A stretch of 64,000 bases of DNA. It comes from Limnohabitans sp. B9-3. GTDB lineage: Bacteria > Pseudomonadota > Gammaproteobacteria > Burkholderiales > Burkholderiaceae_C. A model generated the notes under the pieces. That model did not search any database, had not been told where the DNA came from, and saw only the letters and a program-made list of their open reading frames with translations. Below are positions 42,485 to 50,577 of the stretch, piece after piece. The stretch lies in NCBI RefSeq assembly GCF_002778325.1, contig NZ_NESI01000003.1, positions 1 to 64,000 of the forward strand. Reading direction: 5' to 3'. How positions within the stretch are numbered: the stretch's first letter is position 1; each line of letters opens with the position of its first letter. A program made the position numbers and the translations under genes.

Positions 42485-43282
42485 ATGAATCAAGCGATGC
42501 CATTGCCCAAGTACCACCAAATTTATTTGGTGTTGCGTGAGCAGTTGCACGATGGCAAATTTGCCCAAGGCGTGCCCAGTGAGTTGGCGTTGATGCAGCA
42601 GTTTTCTGTGGCCCGTGTGACAGTGCGTCGCGCCTTAGCACAGTTGGCACAAGAGGGTTTGATCAGTCGCGAGCCCGGTCGTGGGACACGCGCCTTGGCG
42701 CCACTGGGTGCAGCCAAAGCCAAGCCAGTGGGGCCTAAGTCTCAGCGCGCCCAACTGACGGGCTTGCTGGAAAACTTGGTCACGATGGGGCTTCGCACCA
42801 CGGTCAAAGTGTTGTCCGTGCAGTACCTGCCAGCGCCAGAGGAAGTGGCCATGGCTTTGCAACTTCAGGTTGGCGATGGGGTGCAAAAAGCCCAGCGTGT
42901 GCGTCTCACCAAAGATGGTCCGTTGTCGCACATCACTACTTGGGTGCCTGAGACGATTGCGCGCAATTTTGGGCGCAAGGAGCTGGCCCAAAAGCCGATT
43001 TTGATGCTGCTTGAGGAATCAGGCGTCAAAGTGGGTCGGGCCGAGCAAAGTATTTCTGCGAAATTGGCAGATGCCAGCATGGCGCAGCATTTAGATGTGG
43101 CCCTCGGCTCAGCCTTGCTAGCCGTCAGCCGTCTGATCTATGACACCGAAGACAAACCGATCCAATGGTTGCATGGTTTGTATCGCCCCGATCGCTATGA
43201 GTACCAGATGCAGTTATCCCGCGTTGGCAGCATTGATGCCAAGGTCTGGGTGAGCAAAGAGTTATCCGCCAACTTTCATTGA
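42485..43282 (+). CDS. GntR/HutC-family transcriptional regulator
   Basis: 265 residues. N-terminal winged helix (PKYHQIYLVLREQLHDGKF, PSELALMQQFSVARVTVRRALAQLAQEGLISREPGRGT, about 8-68). C-terminal UTRA effector domain (QKAQRVRLTKDGPLSHITTWVPE, ALLAVSRLIYDTEDKPIQWLHGLYRPDRYEYQM). UTRA domains bind small ligands, often the pathway substrate or an intermediate. It is the first gene of the catabolic operon; the ABC receptor follows 20 nt later. Confidence 0.92.
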   Translation: MNQAMPLPKYHQIYLVLREQLHDGKFAQGVPSELALMQQFSVARVTVRRALAQLAQEGLISREPGRGTRALAPLGAAKAKPVGPKSQRAQLTGLLENLVTMGLRTTVKVLSVQYLPAPEEVAMALQLQVGDGVQKAQRVRLTKDGPLSHITTWVPETIARNFGRKELAQKPILMLLEESGVKVGRAEQSISAKLADASMAQHLDVALGSALLAVSRLIYDTEDKPIQWLHGLYRPDRYEYQMQLSRVGSIDAKVWVSKELSANFH

Positions 43283-43302
43283 TTTTTCAAAAGGAGCATC
43301 GC

Positions 43303-44505
43303 ATGACATCACGTCGTCAGTTTATGGGTCAATCGGCAGCCGCAGCTTCGGCTTTGGCATTTCCCTTGGTAGGCGGTGCGCAGCCTAAAACCGTCAAGGT
43401 GGGTGTGTTGCACCCCGTCACGGGCGCCTTGGCCTATTCCGGCCAGCAATGCCGCGAAGGCGTGATGATGGCGATTGAGGACATCAACAAAGCCGGCGGC
43501 ATCAAGTCACTGGGCGGTGCCAAGATTGAAGCCTTGTTGGGTGACGCACAGTCCACCCCACAAGCGGGTGCCGCTGAGGTTGAAAAAATGAACGAAGCGG
43601 GTGTGAGCGCCATCGTCGGCGCTTTTGCCTCTGCCATCTGTTTGGCCACCACACAGGCAGCAGCCAAATACAACTTGCCACACGTCGTGGATGTGGGCGT
43701 GGCCGATCAAATCGTCGAGCGCGGTTTGAAAAACACCTTCCGCTTTGGTCCAGGCTACAAAAAGTGCGCCGAAGTGGCGGTGGCCAACTTGCACGTGCTC
43801 AACACCGCAGCAGGCAAGCCAGCACGCACCGTGATGATCATTCATGAAGAGTCGCTGTTTGGCACAGGCACGGCGAACTTGCTGTCCCGCGAGCTGCCCG
43901 GCTATGGCTACGAAGTCAAAGAAATCGTCAAGCATGCCAACCCCACGCGCGATTTCAACAACATCGTGTTGCGCATGAAGCAAGTCAACCCTGACATCGT
44001 GATCCCAGCCAACTACTACAACGAGTACGCCTTGTTGGTGCGCACCATGCAACAGCAAAAGGTGACACCCAAAGCGATTTATTCGGTCTTGGGTGGTGCG
44101 GCTTCGAGTTACAAGTTTGTCAAAGAGTTCCCCGATGCTGCCAACGGCATCATCGATTGCAACCACTGGTTCAACCCCCGCGACAAGCGTTCGATTGAGC
44201 TCAAAAAGCGCGTGGAAGCCAAGGGCTTGTTCTTCAGCTACGAGGTGTTCATGGCCTACACGGCGATGCGTTTGTTGGGCGACGCCATTGAGAACGCCAA
44301 GTCGACAGACCGCGCGGCCATCATCGACGCCTTGGGCAAGAGCACCTTCTCCGACCACATCATGCCGTACGGCACCACCCAGTTTGTCAACGGCCAAAAC
44401 ATGGGTGCCCAGCCTTTGATGACCCAGGTGGTCAAGGGCGACATCAAGGTGATCATTCCACGCGACTACCGCGAAGTCGAACCCCTGTTCCCCTTGAAAG
44501 CCTAA
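43303..44505 (+). CDS. ABC transporter substrate-binding protein (Liv type), Tat-exported
   Basis: 400 residues from ATG 43303, with AAGGAG upstream. Twin-arginine signal SRRQFMGQSAAAASALAFPL. The mature part is a periplasmic type I binding fold (VKVGVLHPVTGALAYSGQQCREGVMMAIEDINKAGG, VSAIVGAFASAICLATTQAAAKYNLPHV). It delivers the operon's substrate to LivHMGF. Liv-type receptors bind amino acids, amides, urea or aromatic acids, so specificity is open. Tat export means it folds before export, less usual for this family. Confidence 0.9.
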   Translation: MTSRRQFMGQSAAAASALAFPLVGGAQPKTVKVGVLHPVTGALAYSGQQCREGVMMAIEDINKAGGIKSLGGAKIEALLGDAQSTPQAGAAEVEKMNEAGVSAIVGAFASAICLATTQAAAKYNLPHVVDVGVADQIVERGLKNTFRFGPGYKKCAEVAVANLHVLNTAAGKPARTVMIIHEESLFGTGTANLLSRELPGYGYEVKEIVKHANPTRDFNNIVLRMKQVNPDIVIPANYYNEYALLVRTMQQQKVTPKAIYSVLGGAASSYKFVKEFPDAANGIIDCNHWFNPRDKRSIELKKRVEAKGLFFSYEVFMAYTAMRLLGDAIENAKSTDRAAIIDALGKSTFSDHIMPYGTTQFVNGQNMGAQPLMTQVVKGDIKVIIPRDYREVEPLFPLKA

Positions 44506-44526
44506 GCCGTATCGCTGAGTCACGCC

Positions 44527-45399
44527 ATGTTTGATCTGTCTATTTTGTTTGCCTCGGTGCTCAACGGCATCACCACGGGTGCTGTCTACGCGTTAATCGC
44601 GCTGGGGCTGACCTTGATCTATGGCGTGCTGCACATCATCAACTTCGCCCATGGGGCGTCGTTGATGGTGGCTTTGTATGGGGTCTATTTTTTAAAAGAA
44701 AAGCTGGGCATCGACCCTTACTTGGCCTTGCCCATCATGGTGCCGGCTATGTTTGCCTTGGGCTATGTGTTGCAGCGTGGGGTGATCAACCGCGCCAGCC
44801 ACGGCAAAGACGAAAACATCCTGTTGGTCACGCTCGGCCTGTCCATCATTTTGGAAAATTTGGCCTTGCTGTTTTTTAAATCCGACACGCGCACTATTGA
44901 AACCGCTTACACCTTGACCACCGTCAGCATTGGCTCCGCCATGATTGCGCTGCCCAAACTCGTGTCCTTTGTGGGCGCCCTGGTGGTGTCTGCCGTGTTG
45001 TTGGCAGTGATGCGCTACACCGACCTCGGACGCGCCATCCGCGCTGTGGCCAAAGAAAAACATGGCGCCCGTTTGATGGGCATTGATGTGGACCATGTCT
45101 ATGCCATGTGTTTTGGCATTGGCTTGGCTTGTTTGGGGGCGGCAGCTTGCTTCTTGTTACCCGCGTATTACGTCAACCCCTTGGTGGGCAGCGGTTTTGT
45201 GCTGGTGGCTTTCACCATCGTGGTGTTGGGCGGCATGGGCAGTTTTGTCGGTGCTTTGGTGGGCGGCTTGCTGATTGGTGTTGTTGAGTCCATCGGCGGT
45301 TTGTACTTGGGCGAGTCTTTGGGGCAAGTCGGTATTTTTGCCATCTTCATTGCGGTGCTGTTGTTCCGTCCACAAGGTTTGTTTGGAGCACGCGCATGA
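44527..45399 (+). CDS. livH: Liv-type ABC transporter permease LivH
   Basis: 290 residues, hydrophobic. SVLNGITTGAVYALIALGLTLIYGVLHIINFAHG at the N-terminus is the LivH signature; GAVYALIALGLTLIYG is nearly invariant. Later DLGRAIRAVAKEKHGARLMGID marks the cytoplasmic coupling loop. First of ten consecutive 4-nt overlaps: its TGA overlaps the livM ATG. Confidence 0.93.
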   Translation: MFDLSILFASVLNGITTGAVYALIALGLTLIYGVLHIINFAHGASLMVALYGVYFLKEKLGIDPYLALPIMVPAMFALGYVLQRGVINRASHGKDENILLVTLGLSIILENLALLFFKSDTRTIETAYTLTTVSIGSAMIALPKLVSFVGALVVSAVLLAVMRYTDLGRAIRAVAKEKHGARLMGIDVDHVYAMCFGIGLACLGAAACFLLPAYYVNPLVGSGFVLVAFTIVVLGGMGSFVGALVGGLLIGVVESIGGLYLGESLGQVGIFAIFIAVLLFRPQGLFGARA

Positions 45400-46373
45400 A
45401 AGATGTCCGCGCTATTGCGCTGTTTGTGTTGTTGGTGGGCAGCATCCCGCTCCTCACCGATTCGGGTGTGGTGTTGAACTTTGTGATGATGGCTTTGTAC
45501 GCCTGCTTGCTGGCGCAAGCTTGGAACGTGTTGGGCGGTTTTGGCGGCCAGTTCTCGTTTGGCCATGCGCTGTTTTTTGGCACCGGTGCTTACGTGCAAG
45601 TCATGGCTCAGGTGCATGCGGGCTGGAATCCTTGGTTCACCCTCGTTTTGGCCATTGCTGTCAGTGCGGCAGTGGGCGGGTTTGTGGGCGCCTTGTCTTT
45701 TCGCTATGGTCTCAAGGGGTCTTACTTTGCCTTGGTGACTTTGGCGTTTGCGGAGGTGTTTCGCATCGTCGCGCTGTCGGTGCCATTCACAGGAGCTGGT
45801 GTGGGTTTGATGTTGCCGCTGAGTGAGTCTGTCGGCAATATGCAGTTTGCCTCGCGGGCAGGTTATGTGTGGTTGATTTTGGGTTTGGTGACTGTGGCCT
45901 TGTGTGTCACCGCTTGGTTGCGTCACTCCCGTTTTGGCGCTTATTTGCAGGCTGTGCGTGACAACGAAGACGCTGCACGCGCGATTGGCGTCAATCCCTT
46001 TTGGGTCAAGTTGTGGGCCACGGTGTTGTCGGGCGGTTTGATGGGCGCGGGTGGTGCGTTTTATGTGCAGGTGTTTCAGTACATCGACCCAGGCTTAGCT
46101 TTTGGTCCGCACACCTCGGTCGAAGCCTTGGTCGGCGCCATTGTGGGCGGCATGGGCACGCTGTGGGGGCCTGTTGTGGGCGCCTTGGCCTTGCATGTGC
46201 TGGCTGATGTGACGCGCAATTTGTTTGGCCAATTGCCGGGGATCAACATGGTGGTTTATGGCTGTGTGCTGGTGTTGATCGTGATGTTCTTGCCCCGCGG
46301 CGTAGGTGGCATTGGGCAGCATGTGTTCAAGCGTAGCAAGGCGCTTTCATCAGACAAGAAGGAGGGCGCATGA
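45396..46373 (+). CDS. livM: Liv-type ABC transporter permease LivM
   Basis: 325 residues. AWNVLGGFGGQFSFGHALFFGTGAYVQV and SRFGAYLQAVRDNEDAARAIGVNPFWVKLWATVLSGGLMGAGGAFYVQ are LivM hallmarks, the latter including the EAA-like loop. ATGA overlaps on both sides. Forms the inner-membrane channel with LivH. Confidence 0.93.
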   Translation: MKDVRAIALFVLLVGSIPLLTDSGVVLNFVMMALYACLLAQAWNVLGGFGGQFSFGHALFFGTGAYVQVMAQVHAGWNPWFTLVLAIAVSAAVGGFVGALSFRYGLKGSYFALVTLAFAEVFRIVALSVPFTGAGVGLMLPLSESVGNMQFASRAGYVWLILGLVTVALCVTAWLRHSRFGAYLQAVRDNEDAARAIGVNPFWVKLWATVLSGGLMGAGGAFYVQVFQYIDPGLAFGPHTSVEALVGAIVGGMGTLWGPVVGALALHVLADVTRNLFGQLPGINMVVYGCVLVLIVMFLPRGVGGIGQHVFKRSKALSSDKKEGA

Positions 46374-47122
46374 GCTTGTTACAGGTTAGCCATGTGTCGC
46401 GTGCCTTTGGCGGCTTGCGCGCTGTGCAAGATGTGAGCTTGGAGGTGCCTGCAGGCAGTTTGACGGCCTTGATTGGCCCCAACGGCGCAGGCAAAACCAC
46501 GCTGTTTGCCTTGATGTCGGGCTTCTTGTTGCCCGATGCCGGACGTGTCACCTTTGACGGGCTGGACATCACGGGTCGTGCACCACACCTGAATGCGGCT
46601 TTAGGGCTGACACGGACGTTCCAGATCGTACAACCCTTTGCCTCACAAACCGTCCGTGAAAACATCGCGGTCGGCGCGCACTTGAAACATGCCAAACGCA
46701 GCGATGCCTTGCACGCTGCCGAAGCGGTGGCCGAGCGCGTGGGCTTGTACGCGCAGCTGGACAAACCTGCCGGGGACTTGACCGTGGCAGGCCGCAAGCG
46801 CTTGGAGTTGGCGCGAGCCTTGGCCACCCAGCCCAAATTGCTGTTGCTCGACGAGGTGCTGGCTGGTTTGAACCCGCAAGAAATTCAAGACATGTTGCCC
46901 GTGGTGCGCGGCTTGGTGGACAGCGGTGTCACGGTGCTCATGATTGAGCACGTCATGCAAGCCGTGATGAACTTGGCCGAGCATGTGTGGGTGTTGGCGC
47001 AAGGGCAGCTGATTGCCCAAGGCGCACCGAACGAGGTGACACAAAACCCGCAAGTGATCGAGGCCTACTTGGGCCACGGCACCGCCGCGCGTTTGCGCAA
47101 AGCCCAGCAGGAGGCCGCATGA
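46370..47122 (+). CDS. livG: Liv-type ABC transporter ATPase LivG
   Basis: 250 residues. Walker A GPNGAGKTT, a TFQIVQPFASQTVRENIAVGAHL segment after it, LTVAGRKRLELARAL in signature position (an AGRKR variant rather than LSGGQ), Walker B LLLLDEVLAGLNPQE, and switch His in MIEHVMQAVM. The AGxxK/R signature is common in LivG. ATGA overlaps on both sides. Confidence 0.92.
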   Translation: MSLLQVSHVSRAFGGLRAVQDVSLEVPAGSLTALIGPNGAGKTTLFALMSGFLLPDAGRVTFDGLDITGRAPHLNAALGLTRTFQIVQPFASQTVRENIAVGAHLKHAKRSDALHAAEAVAERVGLYAQLDKPAGDLTVAGRKRLELARALATQPKLLLLDEVLAGLNPQEIQDMLPVVRGLVDSGVTVLMIEHVMQAVMNLAEHVWVLAQGQLIAQGAPNEVTQNPQVIEAYLGHGTAARLRKAQQEAA

Positions 47123-47829
47123 GCCATTTACTCACCCTCGAAGGCCTGCGCGCAGGCTATGGTGCTGTGGAGGTGTTGCGCGGTGTCGATTTGCACATCG
47201 CGCCTGGCGAATTGGTGGCTTTGCTCGGCAGCAATGGCGCTGGCAAAACAACCCTGAACTCGGTGGTCTCGGGCTTGGTTCCTGCTTGGTCCGGACGCGT
47301 GTTGTTTGACGGGCAAGACCTCACCGGCGCCCACTACCGTCGCGTGGTGCAAGCCGGTTTGATTCAAGTGCCTGAAGGTCGCAAGGTGTTTCCTAACCTC
47401 AGCGTGCTCGAAAATTTAGAACTCGGAGCCTTCACCCGCGCACGCGCACGCCGTGTCGAAAACTTGGTGCGTGTGTTCGACACCTTCCCCCGCTTGCGCG
47501 AACGCCAAGCGCAACTCGCGGGCACCATGAGCGGTGGCGAACAACAAATGCTGGCGATTGGTCGTGGCCTGATGGCCGAGCCCAAGCTGCTGATCTTGGA
47601 CGAACCCTCGCTGGGGTTGTCGCCGCTGTTGGTGGAAGAAATGTTTGCCCTGATCGCGCAATTGCGTGCGGGCGGGTTGGCCGTGTTGTTGGTGGAACAA
47701 AACGTGGGCCAGTCACTCGAGATTGCCGACCGCGCCTACGTGATGGAAAACGGCAGCATCCGTTTCTCGGGTACGTCAGCAGAACTGTTGGCCAGCGACA
47801 CCCTGCGTCAAGCTTACTTGGGCGTGTGA
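47119..47829 (+). CDS. livF: Liv-type ABC transporter ATPase LivF
   Basis: 236 residues from ATG 47119 (ATGA overlap with livG). Walker A GSNGAGKTT, PEGRKVFPNLSVLENLELGAF (LivF hallmark), signature MSGGEQQMLAIGRGLM, Walker B LLILDEPSLGLSPLLVEEMF and VEQNVGQSLEIADRAYVMENG. Completes the importer. Confidence 0.93.
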   Translation: MSHLLTLEGLRAGYGAVEVLRGVDLHIAPGELVALLGSNGAGKTTLNSVVSGLVPAWSGRVLFDGQDLTGAHYRRVVQAGLIQVPEGRKVFPNLSVLENLELGAFTRARARRVENLVRVFDTFPRLRERQAQLAGTMSGGEQQMLAIGRGLMAEPKLLILDEPSLGLSPLLVEEMFALIAQLRAGGLAVLLVEQNVGQSLEIADRAYVMENGSIRFSGTSAELLASDTLRQAYLGV

Positions 47830-48806
47830 GTTTGCAGATGCATCGCCTAGGTTTTGTTTGCTTGTCGTGGTTACTGGCGCTGGGGACAGGTGGTTCAGCT
47901 TTGGCGCAAACCACCAATGCGACAGCGCCGGTGCGCATCTTGGTCGGCGCACCTGCGGGTGGCAGCACCGACACCATGGCCCGCGCCGTGGCACACGCCA
48001 TGGGCCAGCAACTGGGCCGCACGGTGGTGGTCGAAAACCGCCCCGGCGCAGGCGGTAATCTGGCCGCCGAAGCGGTCGCCCGAGCCGCACCGGACGGCCA
48101 AACTTTGTTGATGAGTTTCACCAGCCACGCCATCAACGCCTCGCTGTACCCGCGCTTGCCCTTTGACCCCGTGAAAGACTTCACGCCACTGACCTTGGTG
48201 TCCACCTCACCCTCGGTGCTCGTGGCCCACCCCTCACTGCCTGCCAACAACGTGGCTGAGTTGGTGGCCTTGGCCAAAGCCAAACCGGGCCAGCTCAACT
48301 TCGCGATTGGGGCCTTGGGCTCATCGCTGCATTTGGCTGGCGAGGCCTTCAAACTCAAAGCGGGTGTTTTTATTGTGAACATTCCTTACCGCGGCACAGC
48401 GCCTGCTGTGCAAGACGTGTTGGCCGGTCAAGTGGAATTGATGTTTGCGGCGGTGGGCAATGTGCAACAACACATCCGTGCCGGCAAGCTCAAAGCCTTG
48501 GCCGTGACCAGCCCACAACGCTTGGCTGCACTGCCCGATGTACCGGCCATGGCCGAGACCTTGTCGGGCTATGAGTCCAGCGCTTGGTTTGGTTTGTTCG
48601 GGCCCGCCAAGATGGCGCCAGACTTGATGCGCGCTTGGAGCGACGCCGCCCGTGCGGCGGTACAAAGCCCCGAGGTGCGCCGTCGCATTGAAGCCGAAGG
48701 TGCCACCGCCGTGGGCAACAGTCCGCAAGAATTTGGCCGCTTTGTGGTGGCCGACATCGCGCGCTGGCGCGAGGTGGTGAAGTACTCTGGAGCCAAACCC
48801 GAATGA
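47826..48806 (+). CDS. Bug-type (tripartite tricarboxylate family) periplasmic receptor
   Basis: 326 residues. GTG 47826 overlaps the livF stop by 4 nt; ATG 47838 is the alternative. Sec signal (FVCLSWLLALGTGGSALAQ), then the Bug fold: VRILVGAPAGGSTDTMARAVAHAM, VVENRPGAGGNLAAEAVA, LMFAAVGNVQQHIRAGKLKALAVTSPQR. Bug proteins bind carboxylates such as citrate, glutarate or nicotinate and are abundant in Comamonadaceae. No TctA/TctB membrane partner is present, so it may feed another carrier or act as a sensor. Its ligand is probably the pathway acid. Confidence 0.9.
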   Translation: MSLQMHRLGFVCLSWLLALGTGGSALAQTTNATAPVRILVGAPAGGSTDTMARAVAHAMGQQLGRTVVVENRPGAGGNLAAEAVARAAPDGQTLLMSFTSHAINASLYPRLPFDPVKDFTPLTLVSTSPSVLVAHPSLPANNVAELVALAKAKPGQLNFAIGALGSSLHLAGEAFKLKAGVFIVNIPYRGTAPAVQDVLAGQVELMFAAVGNVQQHIRAGKLKALAVTSPQRLAALPDVPAMAETLSGYESSAWFGLFGPAKMAPDLMRAWSDAARAAVQSPEVRRRIEAEGATAVGNSPQEFGRFVVADIARWREVVKYSGAKPE

Positions 48807-50095
48807 CGCGCGTTTCTTCCTCTGCTGACATGCCCCAAACGCTGGCACAAAAACTCATCGCCCGTGCTGCAAGTCGTGCGCAGGTCGCGGTGGGTGAGGT
48901 GGTGACTTGCCAAGTTGACTTGGCCATGTTCCACGATTCTTCAGGCCCACGCCGCTTGAAGCCCATGCTCGACGACTTGGGGGCCCAAATTTGGGACCCG
49001 ACCAAAGTGGTGTTGGTGATGGACCACTATGTGCCCGCACAAGACGCTGATGCCCAGCGCATTGTGCAAATGGCGCGCGACACCGCACGCGAATGGCGGC
49101 TGCCCAACGTGATTGACTCCGAGGGCATCTGCCATGTGGTGTTGCCTGAGCGCGGCCATTTGCGCCCCGGCATATTGTGTGTGGGCGGCGACTCGCATTC
49201 GCCCACGGGCGGTGCGTTTGGCACTTACATGTTTGGCATTGGTGCCACCGAAATGCTGGGTGTGGTGGTGACCGGTGAGATTTGGGTGCAAGTGCCGCGC
49301 ACCTTGCGCATGCTTTGGAATGGCCAACTGGCAGCCGGTGTGTGCGCCAAAGACATGATGTTGCACATGATCGCCCGCTTCGGCATGAACGGTGGCCAAT
49401 ACCAAGCGGTGGAGTTTGCCGGTGAGGCCGTGATGGCCTTGGGCATGCAAGAGCGCATGACGCTCTCCAACATGAGTGCCGAGATGGGTGCGCAAGCGGG
49501 ACTGATTGCGGCGGACGACACCACTTGCGATTACCTGCGCAGCGTGGGCGTATCCGAAGATGCCTTGGCGCACGCACACAGCTGGCACACCGATGCCGGC
49601 GCTGATTGCGAAGACTTTGTTTTTGACGCTTCCACTTTGAGCCCGCAAGTGGCGGCCCCCCACAGCCCCGCTAACACGCGTGCGGTGGGCGACTATGCCG
49701 ACGTAGCATTGGACATCGCCTATATCGGTGCTTGCACGGGTGCCAAGCTCGAAGACTTGCGTGCAGCAGCCCATGTGTTGCGCGGTCACCATGTGGCGCA
49801 AGGTGTGCGTCTTCTGGTCGCCCCTGCAAGTGCCCGCGACCAAGCACAGGCTGAGCGCGAAGGCGTGATGCAGGTGCTGCGCGATGCGGGCGCTCAGGTG
49901 CTGCCTAACAGCTGTGGTGCCTGCGCCGGTTACGGCGGGACTTTTGAAGAAGGTGCGCGCGTCATCTCTAGCACCGCACGCAATTTCAAAGGCCGCATGG
50001 GCCCTGCCAGTGTTCAGGTTTATTTGGCATCGCCTTGGACTGTGGCCGCCTCCGCCTTGCGCGGCCGCATCAGCGATGTGCGGGAGTTGCTATGA
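48803..50095 (+). CDS. Aconitase-family hydratase, large subunit (LeuC-like)
   Basis: 430 residues. Aconitase/IPM-isomerase large subunit: VGGDSHSPTGGAFGTYMFGIGATE, and three cluster-ligand cysteines in YIGACTGAKLEDL and PNSCGACAGYG (Cx2C), so the 4Fe-4S site is intact. It works with the small subunit encoded next. The family includes 3-isopropylmalate isomerase, homoaconitase, citraconate hydratase and 2,3-dimethylmaleate hydratase. The context (no leuB or leuA, but a C-C lyase) favours hydration of a substituted maleate rather than leucine synthesis. ATGA overlaps on both sides. Confidence 0.88.
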   Translation: MTRVSSSADMPQTLAQKLIARAASRAQVAVGEVVTCQVDLAMFHDSSGPRRLKPMLDDLGAQIWDPTKVVLVMDHYVPAQDADAQRIVQMARDTAREWRLPNVIDSEGICHVVLPERGHLRPGILCVGGDSHSPTGGAFGTYMFGIGATEMLGVVVTGEIWVQVPRTLRMLWNGQLAAGVCAKDMMLHMIARFGMNGGQYQAVEFAGEAVMALGMQERMTLSNMSAEMGAQAGLIAADDTTCDYLRSVGVSEDALAHAHSWHTDAGADCEDFVFDASTLSPQVAAPHSPANTRAVGDYADVALDIAYIGACTGAKLEDLRAAAHVLRGHHVAQGVRLLVAPASARDQAQAEREGVMQVLRDAGAQVLPNSCGACAGYGGTFEEGARVISSTARNFKGRMGPASVQVYLASPWTVAASALRGRISDVRELL

Positions 50096-50577
50096 CGCCC
50101 TCACGTGTGTGGAAACTCGGTGCCGATGTGGACACCGATGCGCTGGCCCCCGGGGCCTACATGAAAAACGGCATTGACGTGATTGCCCAGCATTGCCTCG
50201 AAGCCTTGCGCCCTGACTTTGCCGCGGGTGTGCAACCCGGCGACGTGCTGGTCGCAGGCCCCAACTTTGGCATTGGCTCCTCGCGCGAGCAGGCTGCTGG
50301 CGCGCTGGTGCACTTAGGCGTGCGCGCCGTCATTGCCCCGTCGTTCAGTGGTTTGTTTTTTCGCAACGCGTTCAACCTTGGGCTGCTGTTGCTGACCTGC
50401 GCTGAGGCGGAGCAGTTGCAAGAGGGCGATGCCGTCACCCTCGTGCCTGCAGGTGTGCAAGGCCCTGATGGCCGCGTGTTGCCGTGCCAACCGATTCCCG
50501 ATTTTTTGATGGACATGGTCCATGCTGGAGGTTTGATGAATGTCTTGAAACAACGCAGCCAAGGAAAAAAGCCATGA
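50092..50577 (+). CDS. Aconitase-family hydratase, small subunit (LeuD-like)
   Basis: 161 residues from ATG 50092 (ATGA overlap). Swivel domain: KLGADVDTDALAPGAYMKN, with the substrate-recognition loop reading AYMKN, and GPNFGIGSSREQAAGALVHLGVRAVIAPSFSGLFFRNA. The usual NFGCGSSRE Cys is Ile here. The size matches homoaconitase-type and prokaryotic-type LeuD subunits. The loop differs from the YLRx of true LeuD, in line with a different substrate. Confidence 0.88.
   Translation: MTPSRVWKLGADVDTDALAPGAYMKNGIDVIAQHCLEALRPDFAAGVQPGDVLVAGPNFGIGSSREQAAGALVHLGVRAVIAPSFSGLFFRNAFNLGLLLLTCAEAEQLQEGDAVTLVPAGVQGPDGRVLPCQPIPDFLMDMVHAGGLMNVLKQRSQGKKP

Noticed and set aside
48803..50577. Leucine biosynthesis leuCD
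   Set aside because: No leuA or leuB nearby, an altered small-subunit loop, and location inside a transport and degradation operon.
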